Shown here one piece after another: positions 52,196 through 61,406 of a stretch of 64,000 nucleotides of DNA. A model generated the notes under the pieces. It did not search any database and was not told where the DNA came from. It saw nothing but the letters and a program-made list of their open reading frames with translations. This DNA comes from Lysinibacillus xylanilyticus (lineage in GTDB: Bacteria; Bacillota; Bacilli; Bacillales_A; Planococcaceae): the NCBI RefSeq assembly GCF_001183605.1, contig NZ_LFXJ01000008.1:1-64000 (forward strand). The letters are read 5' to 3'. Positions within the stretch are counted from its first letter, which is position 1. Each line of letters begins with the position of its first letter. A program made the position numbers and the translations under genes.

Positions 52196-53446
52196 TTACA
52201 TTCCTGCATTCATCCCTGCAATACGTCCTGTAACGAGTGCAGACGTTATATTATAGCCACCTGTGTAGCCATGAATATCAAGGATTTCTCCGCAGAAAAA
52301 TAAACCTGCCTTTTTCTTTGAGGCCATTGTCTTTGGTTCAATTTCTTTAACAGAGACGCCACCACCAGTGACGAATGCTTTTTCAAGGGATTGCGTACCA
52401 CTAACTGTCATTGTGAAATTAACGAGTAGTTTAGCTAAATTGCGGATTTTTTCCTGTGATAATTCAGCGCCTGTCAATTGTACATCAATGTCTGCACGTT
52501 CACATAAAAATAGAAGCCAGCGTTCAGGTGCAATTCCTTTCCAAACATTTTTCACCGCTTTTTTCGGATCTTCTTTAATGATTCTGTTTAAATATTGCAG
52601 GCATGTTTCCTCATTATAATCAACAAGAGATTGAATACGCATTGTCACAGGCTCGTAACCTGTTTTCATTAATTCTTTCACGACAAATTGACTGCAGCGT
52701 AAAACAGCTGGTCCGCTTAATCCGAAATGAGTAAAGAGCATGTCCATTTGATGTGTTACGAGCACCTTGCCCTTTTTGTTTAAAACAGAGACAGCGACAT
52801 CTCTAAGCGCAAGCCCCTGTAGCTCGCGTGCCTGAATAAAATCCTCTTTCGATAGAACAGGAACCTCAGTTGGAAAAAGTGTAGTAATTTTATGGCCAGC
52901 GCGCTCTGCCCATGGATAACCATCTCCTGTTGAGCCTGTTTGTGGAACAGCTTTCCCACCAACGGCAACTACTACTGCCTCACTACGAATTTCTGTGCCA
53001 TCTGTAAGGCGTACTCCGAGAATTTTTTCCTCATCCATTAGAAGCTTATTAACGGGTGTATTTAAGCGCACTTCAACATGTAGCCTCTGAAGCTGACGAA
53101 TAAGTGAATCTACAACATCTTGTGCACGGTTAGATACAGGGAACATACGCCCGTGATCCTCCTCTTTTAATGCCACACCAAGTCCTTCAAAAAAAGCGAT
53201 AATATCTTCATTATTGTAAACCGTGAATGGGCTGTATAGAAAACGACCGTTTCCGGGGATGTGCTTAACTATTTCTTCAACTGGCAAACGATTTGTGACA
53301 TTACAGCGACCACCGCCTGAAATGGCCAATTTTTTGCCGAGCTTTGTCCCTTTTTCAAGTAATAATACTTTCTTTTTATGCTCTCCAGCAGCGATAGCAG
53401 CCATTAAACCGGACGGGCCACCACCGATAACGATAACATCGTACAT
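52196..53446 (-). CDS. ytfP: NAD(P)/FAD-dependent oxidoreductase YtfP (BaiN family)
   Basis: 416-residue flavoprotein of the HI0933/BaiN family. The FAD site [17 protein letters not shown] begins at residue 6, then [18 protein letters not shown] (conserved in the family) and [19 protein letters not shown]. The C-terminus has [22 protein letters not shown], which closes the FAD domain. The physiological substrate is unknown. Position beside ytgP and the pseudouridine synthase is as in B. subtilis. Confidence 0.93.
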   Translation of the reverse strand: MYDVIVIGGGPSGLMAAIAAGEHKKKVLLLEKGTKLGKKLAISGGGRCNVTNRLPVEEIVKHIPGNGRFLYSPFTVYNNEDIIAFFEGLGVALKEEDHGRMFPVSNRAQDVVDSLIRQLQRLHVEVRLNTPVNKLLMDEEKILGVRLTDGTEIRSEAVVVAVGGKAVPQTGSTGDGYPWAERAGHKITTLFPTEVPVLSKEDFIQARELQGLALRDVAVSVLNKKGKVLVTHQMDMLFTHFGLSGPAVLRCSQFVVKELMKTGYEPVTMRIQSLVDYNEETCLQYLNRIIKEDPKKAVKNVWKGIAPERWLLFLCERADIDVQLTGAELSQEKIRNLAKLLVNFTMTVSGTQSLEKAFVTGGGVSVKEIEPKTMASKKKAGLFFCGEILDIHGYTGGYNITSALVTGRIAGMNAGM

Positions 53447-53631
53447 ATATTTAAACTCACTTTCTCTTCAAATTAGGAATCTTTCCTATTATACATGAAG
53501 TCTATATAGAGGGGCTTCTTTCACATTGAAAATATAACAAAAGTATTTTATAATGCTTTATCTTCTACTTTAATATAGAGTTATTTACCAAAATCTAGGA
53601 AATGTGTTTGCTAAACGTATGCTATATATAA

Positions 53632-53824
53632 GTTGATTGTAGTGGAGGCTGGGCGACTCCTTGGGGATTAGCGATAGAGGAACGAAGGCTAAAACCATCA
53701 CGTCCTGTGATAACGCCTTCGTGACCAACATCGTGTTGGCCCGAGACCCTACAGCGAAGCGGATGTTTTCTGTGCGAAAGCGAAGCGACAGCTACAAAGC
53801 GCCCGGTCGGAACGGAAATCAACC
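53632..53824. repeat. Family A element, shortest complete copy
   Basis: gttgatt (53632), ggctgggcgactccttgggg, ACGAAGGC/GCCTTCGT (53682 and 53715) with inner ATCAC/GTGAT (53697-53711), CCAACA/TGTTGG (53725-53739), one GCGAAAGC unit, cgcccggtcggaacgg and aatcaacc (53817-53824). The best reference copy. Confidence 0.85.
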
Positions 53825-54037
53825 CTACGTTATGGTGAATAGCTTACATGTGTAAAGTTTAGATGGAAAATTCAAGTATAATTGAGAGATAAAGTGCTCG
53901 TCGTTTGAACGAATAATCAGTGTTGAATAACCTCACTGATGAAAGTTTTGCTTTATCTGCATTGTCTGTATGAAATGAATGTCTTTTCATGCTATTATGG
54001 TAAAGGTTATGCACTAAATTATGAGGTGAAAAATAGA

Positions 54038-55885
54038 ATGTGCGGATTTATAGGCTATATTAATGGAACAAATGTGATCGATCATCATCAGACGATCGAA
54101 AATATGATGAATACAATTATTCACCGTGGACCAGACAGCGGTGGGATTCACAGTGATGATACAGTAACGTTAGGATTCCGTCGATTAAGCATTATCGACT
54201 TATCAGACGTGGCAAATCAGCCGTTGTACAGTGCGGATGGTAACATCGTTCTCGTATTTAATGGAGAGATCTTTAACTTCCAAGAGCTACGTGCTGATTT
54301 GATTGAAAAAGGCCATAACTTTAAAACACACTCTGATAGTGAAGTTATTATTTATGGTTATGTTGAATATGGAGTAGACTTTGTCAAAAAGCTTCGCGGA
54401 ATGTTCGCATTCTGTATTTGGGATAAAAAGCATGATTTACAATTCATCGCTCGTGATGGCTTTGGTATTAAGCCACTGTATTATACAGAAAACACAACAG
54501 ATGGTACTTTTATTTTCGGTTCAGAAATTAAATCATTTTTACCACACCCATCATTTATTAAAGAATTAAATAAAGATGCACTACGTCCTTATTTGACGTT
54601 CCAATATTCTTCAATGGACGAAACGTTCTTTAAAGGTGTGTACAAATTACAACCAGCACACTATATGCTTATTAAAAATGGACAAAAGCAAATTGTGCAA
54701 TATTGGGATAAAAAATTCCATGCAAAAGAAGCTCCAATTGAAAAATATGTAGAAGACATTCGTACGACAGTAAGAGAATCAGTAGATGCGCATCAAATCA
54801 GTGATGTAAAGGTTGGTTCTTTCTTATCAGGTGGTATTGATTCAAGTTATATTACTTCATTATTACGCCCTGATAAATCCTTCTCTGTTGGTTTCTCTGA
54901 CTACGAGGATATGTTTAATGAAACAAATTTAGCAAAAGATTTATCTGATACATTAAATATTCAAAATGAGCGTAAATATATTTCGGCAGATGAGTGTTTT
55001 GAAGCATTGCCAAAAATTCAGTGGCATATGGACGAGCCACAATCGAACCCATCTTCTGTACCACTTTACTTCCTTTCTGAGTTAGCGTCGAAGGATGTGA
55101 CAGTAGTACTTTCAGGTGAAGGTGCGGATGAAATTTTTGGTGGTTACTCATGGTACCAAAACTCTGGCAAAATGCAACAGTATGAGAAAGTTCCATTTGG
55201 AATTCGTAAAGCATTACGTGGCATAGCAGAGGCATTACCTAAAAATCAATATACGCACTTCCTTGTTAAAGGTGGTCAAACAGTAGAAGAACGCTTCATT
55301 GGGGAAGCGGTTGTATGGGACGAGGAAGATGCATTAAATGTATTGAAACCAGACTATAAAAATGGTCCATCTGTAAAAACGATTACAAAACGTATTTACG
55401 ATGAGGTTCCAGGTGATGATGATGTTACTAAAATGCAGTATCTTGATTTGAATCTTTGGATGCCAGGCGATATTTTATTAAAAGCGGATAAAATGAGTAT
55501 GGCTCATTCTATTGAATTACGTGTACCATTTTTAGATAAAGAAGTGATGGAATTAGCGAAAAACATTCCATCAAAATATCGTGTAAATGACATTGATACG
55601 AAATATGTTCTTCGTCAAGCTGCACATCAGGAATTACCTGAAGAATGGGCAAAACGTCCGAAGCTTGGCTTCCCAGTGCCAATTCGTCACTGGCTACGTG
55701 AAGAGAAGTATTACAAGATGGTTAAAGAAATGTTTACAACGGACTTTGCCAATGAATTCTTTGATACAAAGCAATTAGTAGGCTATCTAGATGAGCACTA
55801 TGAAGAAAAAGCAAATCGTGGTCGTTATATTTGGACAGCATATGTGTTCTTAGTATGGTATAAACAATTTTTCGTAGATATGTAA
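54038..55885 (+). CDS. asnB: Glutamine-hydrolysing asparagine synthetase
   Basis: 615 residues. The start ATG at 54038 puts the glutaminase nucleophile Cys at position 2 (MCGFIGYI), with GAGGTG 10 bases upstream; the longer reading from 53939 would bury it. N-terminal amidotransferase domain to about residue 200, with HRGPDSGG and FNGEIFN. The synthetase domain has the PP-loop SGGIDSSYIT and GEGADEIFGGY. The length is closest to the B. subtilis AsnO/AsnB types. Which paralogue it corresponds to cannot be settled here. Confidence 0.95.
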   Translation: MCGFIGYINGTNVIDHHQTIENMMNTIIHRGPDSGGIHSDDTVTLGFRRLSIIDLSDVANQPLYSADGNIVLVFNGEIFNFQELRADLIEKGHNFKTHSDSEVIIYGYVEYGVDFVKKLRGMFAFCIWDKKHDLQFIARDGFGIKPLYYTENTTDGTFIFGSEIKSFLPHPSFIKELNKDALRPYLTFQYSSMDETFFKGVYKLQPAHYMLIKNGQKQIVQYWDKKFHAKEAPIEKYVEDIRTTVRESVDAHQISDVKVGSFLSGGIDSSYITSLLRPDKSFSVGFSDYEDMFNETNLAKDLSDTLNIQNERKYISADECFEALPKIQWHMDEPQSNPSSVPLYFLSELASKDVTVVLSGEGADEIFGGYSWYQNSGKMQQYEKVPFGIRKALRGIAEALPKNQYTHFLVKGGQTVEERFIGEAVVWDEEDALNVLKPDYKNGPSVKTITKRIYDEVPGDDDVTKMQYLDLNLWMPGDILLKADKMSMAHSIELRVPFLDKEVMELAKNIPSKYRVNDIDTKYVLRQAAHQELPEEWAKRPKLGFPVPIRHWLREEKYYKMVKEMFTTDFANEFFDTKQLVGYLDEHYEEKANRGRYIWTAYVFLVWYKQFFVDM

Positions 55886-55898
55886 TAGAGAAGTAGCT

Positions 55899-55940
55899 TT
55901 AATCGGTGGGGGTTTTCTTAATCTCCACCGATTATTTTGA
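55899..55940 (+). terminator. Terminator after the asparagine synthetase gene
   Basis: AATCGGTGG/CCACCGATT with a T-rich tail. Confidence 0.85.
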
Positions 55941-56161
55941 GCCATCTACTTTCCGTGGGAAGGACATAATCGCTATTTTTTTATGGAGCTTCAAGAACTT
56001 TTTAATGTATTTATGCGTCTGTTTACCTATAAATATGTTAAGATTACAGTTGGTTTACTTATTTAATATTTTGCGATGATAAGCTTTCTTGTTGTTTTGG
56101 CTGAATTTTGCTGGCGGTAGTATTATGGTTTGAACAGTAAAAGAAAGCTATTTTTAACTTC
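55941..56161. other. Non-coding stretch before family B element
   Basis: No gene, repeat or regulatory site that I can identify. Confidence 0.4.
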
Positions 56162-56285
56162 TTTCAGCGGGTGTCTAAACATCAGATGAAATATTGGAAC
56201 TCAGTCTAAGAATGTCACGTCCTGTGGCAACGACTGAGAGACCAACTTCGTGCCGCTGACGCTTTCGCGAAAGTACACGGGAAAC
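56162..56285. repeat. Family B element, partial
   Basis: tttcagcgg ... catcagatgaaa (decayed arm), then aactcagtc/gactgaga with inner tcac/gtgg around gtcct, then accaacttcgtg and a unit (gctgacgctttcgcgaaag). The last module is missing. Confidence 0.7.
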
Positions 56286-56435
56286 AGAAAGAACTGCTCA
56301 AGAAGCAGGTTGAACCTCGAATGCTTAGAACAACGCCTGCTCTGTTTGTATTTGAAACAAGCATCTTTAACAGCAAATATTTTATAAGTGTTACGGTATT
56401 GAAAATATTGATTTTACGATGAATGGATGGGTACG

Positions 56436-58049
56436 ATGTCCAATTTAATGAAAGGTACCGCGATATTAACAATGGGAATGTTTTTATCGAAGGTGCTCGG
56501 ATTAATTTATATTTTTCCTTTTTATGCAATTGTGGGTGAGGAAAATGTTGCCCTTTATCAATATGCATATATTCCCTATTCGATAATGCTAGCAGTAGCC
56601 ATCTCGGGTGCGCCAATTGCTGTATCCAAGTTTGTATCTAAATACAATGCAATGGGTGATTATCAATCAGGCCGCAAGCTTATGAAATCAGGCATACTTA
56701 TTATGATGTGTACGGGGTTAGCGGCGTTTATTTTTCTCTTTGCGCTAGCTACGCCAATAGCAGGGCTTGTTATTAAAAGTGATGATCAGGCATTTACGGT
56801 AGAGCAAATTGCTTCGGTTATTCGTTGGGTTAGCTTTGCGTTAATTGTCGTGCCATTTATGAGTCTATGGCGTGGATTTTTCCAAGGCTATGACAAAATG
56901 GAGCCTACTGCGATTTCTCAGTTAGTGGAACAAATTGTTCGTATTGTTGTGTTATTGGGTGGTTCATTCTTAGTAGTGGTAGTTTTCAACGGGAAACCAG
57001 AAACGGCCGTTTCCTTTGCAGTATTTGCTGCCTTTATTGGGGCAATTGGTGGGTTGCTAGTACTTTATTATTATTGGAAGAAATATCAACCTGAATTTGA
57101 TTTGCTGCGCAGTCAAAGTGTGACGTCTACACAGCTACCTATGTCCAACATATATAAAGAAGTAATTACGTATTCGATTCCGATGGTATTTGTAGGCGTA
57201 GCTAATCCGTTATTCCAGTTAGTGGATATGTTAACGTTTAATGGAGCTATGATATCTATAGGCTTAGCGGAAGTAACGGATAAGTATTTATCAATGATTA
57301 ACTTTACAACACAAAAGGTTGTCATTATCCCAGTAATGTTAGCTACAGGTTTTTCGTCGGCACTAGTACCGACGATTACAAAATATTTTACGCAAGGTGA
57401 ATATATAGCGCTACGACATGCAATGGATAAAACATATCAAATATTAATTTTTATTACATTGCCTGCGGTAGTTGGAATTTCATTGTTATCGAATGAAATA
57501 TACTTTATGCTCTATACTGAAAGCGAGATGGGGGCTATGATTTTAGCCCATTATGCACCTGTTGCTATTTTATTTGCATTATTCCAAGTGACAGCAGCTC
57601 TTTTACAGGGCATTGACTTCCAAAAGTGGATTGTCTTAAGCTTATTAACTGGAATTTTCGTTAAGCTAGCGATTAACATTCCGTTAATTCGTTGGATGGA
57701 GGCAGATGGCGCACTTCTTGCTACAGCTATTGGCTATAGTGTTTCAATTATCATTAATATGCTTGTGCTACGAAAAACACTGAACTACAAATCAGAAATG
57801 GTTATTCGTCGTGTCATGCTCATTTCTCTTTTGACAGCGGCAATGGCGGTAAGTGTACTAATCGTTCATAAACTTTTAGTGTTATTAATGGGACCAGTAA
57901 GTGGTAAATTCTCTGCATTAGTTTATTCTGTTATTTGTGCTGGAGTAGGTGTAGCAGTATATGGCTTCTTGTCTTTACGCCTAGGCTTAGCACAAAAGCT
58001 TCTCGGTGAACGATTGACAAGAATTACAAACAAACTGGGATTTAAATAG
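56436..58049 (+). CDS. ytgP: Polysaccharide-biosynthesis/flippase family protein YtgP
   Basis: About 537 residues with 14 predicted transmembrane helices. It belongs to the MOP flippase superfamily (MATE/Wzx/MurJ), with AILTMGMFLSKVLGLIYIFPFY at the start and RGFFQGYDKMEPTAISQLVEQ in the middle. B. subtilis YtgP (MurJ) flips lipid II in an overlapping role with Amj. The most likely ATG is 56436, preceded by GGATGGG; an ATG 9 bases upstream is also possible. It is followed after 9 bases by the pseudouridine synthase gene, so the two form an operon. Confidence 0.92.
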   Translation: MSNLMKGTAILTMGMFLSKVLGLIYIFPFYAIVGEENVALYQYAYIPYSIMLAVAISGAPIAVSKFVSKYNAMGDYQSGRKLMKSGILIMMCTGLAAFIFLFALATPIAGLVIKSDDQAFTVEQIASVIRWVSFALIVVPFMSLWRGFFQGYDKMEPTAISQLVEQIVRIVVLLGGSFLVVVVFNGKPETAVSFAVFAAFIGAIGGLLVLYYYWKKYQPEFDLLRSQSVTSTQLPMSNIYKEVITYSIPMVFVGVANPLFQLVDMLTFNGAMISIGLAEVTDKYLSMINFTTQKVVIIPVMLATGFSSALVPTITKYFTQGEYIALRHAMDKTYQILIFITLPAVVGISLLSNEIYFMLYTESEMGAMILAHYAPVAILFALFQVTAALLQGIDFQKWIVLSLLTGIFVKLAINIPLIRWMEADGALLATAIGYSVSIIINMLVLRKTLNYKSEMVIRRVMLISLLTAAMAVSVLIVHKLLVLLMGPVSGKFSALVYSVICAGVGVAVYGFLSLRLGLAQKLLGERLTRITNKLGFK

Positions 58050-58058
58050 GAGGTACTA

Positions 58059-58772
58059 ATGCGTTTAGATAAATTACTGTCGAATATGGGTTACGGGTCA
58101 CGCAAGGAAGTTAAGCAGCTTCTAAAGCAAAAAGCAGTGACAGTAGATGGCGTATATGCGAAGGATGCAGCATCACATGTTGATCCTGACAAGCAGGATG
58201 TCTCCGTATTTGGTGAACGTGTGAACTATACAGAATTTGTATACTTTATGATGAATAAGCCTCCTGGAGTTATTTCTGCAACGGAAGATTTACGAGATGA
58301 AACTGTCATCGATTTGTTAGATCCTTTACATCAACATTTCGAGCCTTTCCCTGTAGGTCGCCTAGATAAAGATACAGAGGGATTATTGTTGATAACAAAT
58401 GATGGCATGTTAGCACATAATTTATTATCTCCTAAAAAACATGTGCCGAAGGTTTACTATGCACAAATAGAAGGAATTGTGACTGAGGAAGACCGTGAGA
58501 CATTTGCTCAAGGTGTTGAGCTAGACGACGGTTATGTTACAAAGCCAGGAGAGCTCATCATATTAAAATCTGCTCAGCAATCAGAAATTGAGTTAACGAT
58601 CCAAGAGGGTAAGTTTCATCAGGTGAAGCGTATGTTTGAGGCTGTTGGTAAACGTGTAACGTATTTGAAACGCTTATCTATGGGCAACCTAAAGCTAGAT
58701 GACAGTTTAGAATTGGGAGAATATCGAGAATTAACGGCTGAAGAGCTAGCCTGCATACAAAATAGGGATTAA
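58059..58772 (+). CDS. rRNA pseudouridine synthase of the RsuA family (YtzG-like)
   Basis: 237 residues: an S4 RNA-binding domain (residues 1-60, RLDKLLSNMGYGSRKEVKQL) and the RsuA catalytic domain with GRLDKDTEGLLLITNDG, where the Asp of RLD is the nucleophile. Then YYAQIEG and KFHQVKRMFEAVG. Probably makes pseudouridine 516 in 16S rRNA. AGGAGG precedes the ATG. Second gene of the ytgP operon; a strong terminator follows. Confidence 0.94.
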   Translation: MRLDKLLSNMGYGSRKEVKQLLKQKAVTVDGVYAKDAASHVDPDKQDVSVFGERVNYTEFVYFMMNKPPGVISATEDLRDETVIDLLDPLHQHFEPFPVGRLDKDTEGLLLITNDGMLAHNLLSPKKHVPKVYYAQIEGIVTEEDRETFAQGVELDDGYVTKPGELIILKSAQQSEIELTIQEGKFHQVKRMFEAVGKRVTYLKRLSMGNLKLDDSLELGEYRELTAEELACIQNRD

Positions 58773-58778
58773 AGAGTT

Positions 58779-58816
58779 CCTCGATACTAACGAAGATTAG
58801 TATCGAGGTATTTTTT
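58779..58816 (+). terminator. Terminator after the pseudouridine synthase gene
   Basis: CCTCGATACTAA/TTAGTATCGAGG with a 6-base loop and T6. Confidence 0.93.
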
Positions 58817-58948
58817 ATATACATACTTATACCAGTAATTGTATAATTAATATAACTTTTGGTGAAAGGCCATTTAGTCTATCGTACTAATTAATCTCTA
58901 AATGTTTCAGTAAAAATATGATGGTGAAGATAAGTAGAGGACAAGTTA

Positions 58949-60463
58949 ATGAAAAACCTAAGAATTAAATTATTAATATCTTTAATTGCCTTTGCGTTAA
59001 TACTTGTTGCTGTAATTTTTTATGTGAATAGGCAGATACTTACTGAGGATATAAAAAAACAAGAAGTCATGAATAGAACTTTAATTGAAAATCATATTCT
59101 GAGAGACATGCAAACTGTAGATAATGCATATTTTTATTTTGATAAAAATCTTTCTGACAAAATGGAAGAAGTACTACGAAAACTAATTACATATTATAAA
59201 GAAAATCCATATATAGCAAAGTGGGATTTACAGAAAATAAAAAGCGAGAATGGAATGGATGTGTACATACTCGACCAATCAAATACCGTAATTTATACAA
59301 CTTTTGAAAAAGATAAAGGTTTAAATTTTTCTGAATGCTGCCATCGTTTTTCTACTTTACTAGACGAACGTCGAGCAAGCGGACAATATTACACTGATGG
59401 TATAGATATTTCAACAACTACTGGGGGATATCGAAAATTTGGCTATTTAGCAACACCTGACAAGAAATATTTATTCGAGGTAGGTATAGACTTACTTGAA
59501 GATCCTGTATTCCAAACTTTTAACTTCGCAAAGACTGCTGACTATCTAATTGATAATTATGTTGATTTGTTAGAAGTGCAAACGATAAATGCGGGAGGGG
59601 TTTTCTTTGATGATTCTAAATCTCGTGAAATAACTGTAAATGATCAATCGAAAATGTTTCAAGAGCATTTTGAGCAAGCCAAAAAAACAATGAAGCCAAC
59701 GGAATATCAAAAGGAGTTTAAAAATGGTTATATTGAGAAGTACCGCTTTTTACCATATGAAGCTGAAGCGATTCGGGGAGAATCCTCTAAAAGAGTTGTA
59801 TTTGTGAAATATGGTAATTTCACAGAAATAAGAGCGCTAACTAAAAATACAAAGCAGTTTCGAGTTTTGCTTTTTATTGCTTTAGTAACTTCCTTCATCA
59901 TGCTATTAGTCATCAACAAACTCCTTTCCAAAACGATTCATCTTGCAACATATGATCCTTTAACAAATGTTTATAATCGTGCTACCTATATTAGAAAAAT
60001 GGATAAGCTATTAAGACAAAGGAAGACGAATCAACCTGGTTTATTACTGTTAGATTTAGATAATTTTAAACAAGTAAATGATCGGTATGGCCATGTTGAA
60101 GGTGATAAAATTCTGATTGAAACAGCAAAAACTTTAAAACAAGAAGTAGGGGAAAATGGCTTTGTTGTAAGATTTGGTGGAGATGAATTTGCAATTGTTT
60201 TATATGATACGAAGGATGAACATATGGAAAAATTAGCGAATTCTATTTTGGAGAAAATTCATCACTTGAAGTATGAGGATAATTTTTCTATTGATAGATG
60301 GTCTGTACTTTCAGTCAGTATGGGGGGTGCCATTTGCATTCATCCAGATGAGTCAGAAAGAAGCTTATTTGAACGTGCAGATAAGGCGTTGTATCAATCG
60401 AAAAATGCTGGTAAAGACCGATACACTAGTTATGTAAAGGCTCTTACTAATAAAGAAAGCTAA
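58949..60463 (+). CDS. Membrane-bound diguanylate cyclase (GGDEF)
   Basis: 504 residues. Transmembrane helices at about 7-26 and 308-328 enclose a roughly 280-residue extracellular sensor domain. The GGDEF domain occupies about 335-495, with TYDPLTNVYNR, LLLDLDNFKQVNDRYGH and an intact RFGGDEFA active site. No RxxD inhibitory site is seen five residues before GGDEF, so product inhibition may be absent. There is no EAL domain. It is expected to make c-di-GMP on an external signal. GAGGA precedes the ATG. Confidence 0.93.
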   Translation: MKNLRIKLLISLIAFALILVAVIFYVNRQILTEDIKKQEVMNRTLIENHILRDMQTVDNAYFYFDKNLSDKMEEVLRKLITYYKENPYIAKWDLQKIKSENGMDVYILDQSNTVIYTTFEKDKGLNFSECCHRFSTLLDERRASGQYYTDGIDISTTTGGYRKFGYLATPDKKYLFEVGIDLLEDPVFQTFNFAKTADYLIDNYVDLLEVQTINAGGVFFDDSKSREITVNDQSKMFQEHFEQAKKTMKPTEYQKEFKNGYIEKYRFLPYEAEAIRGESSKRVVFVKYGNFTEIRALTKNTKQFRVLLFIALVTSFIMLLVINKLLSKTIHLATYDPLTNVYNRATYIRKMDKLLRQRKTNQPGLLLLDLDNFKQVNDRYGHVEGDKILIETAKTLKQEVGENGFVVRFGGDEFAIVLYDTKDEHMEKLANSILEKIHHLKYEDNFSIDRWSVLSVSMGGAICIHPDESERSLFERADKALYQSKNAGKDRYTSYVKALTNKES

Positions 60464-60498
60464 AGCCACTTCAAATTTTTAAGGATAAAATTATATGC

Positions 60499-60610
60499 TC
60501 GCTCCATTCCTATTAGTGAGTCCAAGCAGAAGAAGTTAAAGCCTCCGGACGCAATTATGCCGAGGCATGATATGCTTGAGATTCACTTATAGAAATGGAG
60601 CGATATTTTT
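60499..60610 (+). terminator. Long-stem terminator with a family B module in its loop
   Basis: The arms 60499-60522 and 60580-60603 are 24 bases each and complementary at 21 positions; T5 follows. The 57-base loop carries the gcctccggacgcaattatgc module. Confidence 0.75.
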
Positions 60611-60709
60611 GTCAGAAATTAAATCCGTAAAGCCCTATTACTTCCATTATATTGGCTCATCATTAAAAGTTGTGGATGACATTTGTTAAAACATATGCCA
60701 TGTTTATAT

Positions 60710-61384
60710 GTTGATTGGAGTGGAGACTGGGCGACTCCTTGGGGATCAGCGGCTCATCGGACGCCCCCAGGAAGCTCTGCTCTGCGCGAAAGCGAAGCGT
60801 CAGCGGCAAATGTTTTCTGTAGCGAAAGCAAAGCGACAGCTACAAATGTTTTATCTGTGCGAAAGCGAAGCGACAGCAACAAATGTTTTCTGTAGCGAAA
60901 GCAAAGCGACAGCTACAAATGTTTTATCTGTGCGAAAGCGAAGCGACAGCAACAAATGTTTTCTGTAGCGAAAGCAAAGCGACAGCTACAAATGTTTTAT
61001 CTGTGCGAAAGCGAAGCGACAGCAACAAATGTTTTCTGTAGCGAAAGCAAAGCGACAGCTACAAATGTTTTATCTGTGCGAAAGCGAAGCGACAGCAACA
61101 AATGTTTTCTGTAGCGAAAGCAAAGCGACAGCTACAAATGTTTTATCTGTGCGAAAGCGAAGCGACAGCAACAAATGTTTTCTGTAGCGAAAGCAAAGCG
61201 ACAGCTACAAATGTTTTATCTGTGCGAAAGCGAAGCGACAGCAACAAATGTTTTCTGTAGCGAAAGCAAAGCGACAGCTACAAATGTTTTATCTGTGCGA
61301 AAGCGAAGCGACAGCAACAAATGTTTTCTGTAGCGAAAGCAAAGCGACAGCTACAAATCGCCCAGTAGGAACGGAAATCAACCA
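60710..61384. repeat. Family A element with core deleted and a 73-bp-period array
   Basis: Ends gttgatt (60710) and aatcaacc (61384), with gactgggcgactccttgggg and cgcccagtaggaacgg. The core hairpins are gone, joined as gatcagcggctcatcggacg. 60783-61356 is an array: a 36-bp unit (tgtagcgaaagcaaagcgac...) alternates with a 37-bp unit (tgtgcgaaagcgaagcgaca...) about eight times, almost without change. Confidence 0.9.
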
Positions 61385-61406
61385 CACTTTATGAAGATGA
61401 GCCACT

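Noticed and set aside
53622..53855. Small frames on both strands in the 53.6-kb repeat
   Set aside because: They are wholly inside a family A element, and equivalent frames are not kept in the other copies.
60683..60968. Short plus-strand frames at the start of the 73-bp array
   Set aside because: Same repeat composition, open in two overlapping frames, no start signal and located wholly inside a dispersed repeat.
60783..61356. CRISPR array
   Set aside because: The repeats are regular, but there are no variable spacers (both units are repeated exactly) and no cas genes in the window.
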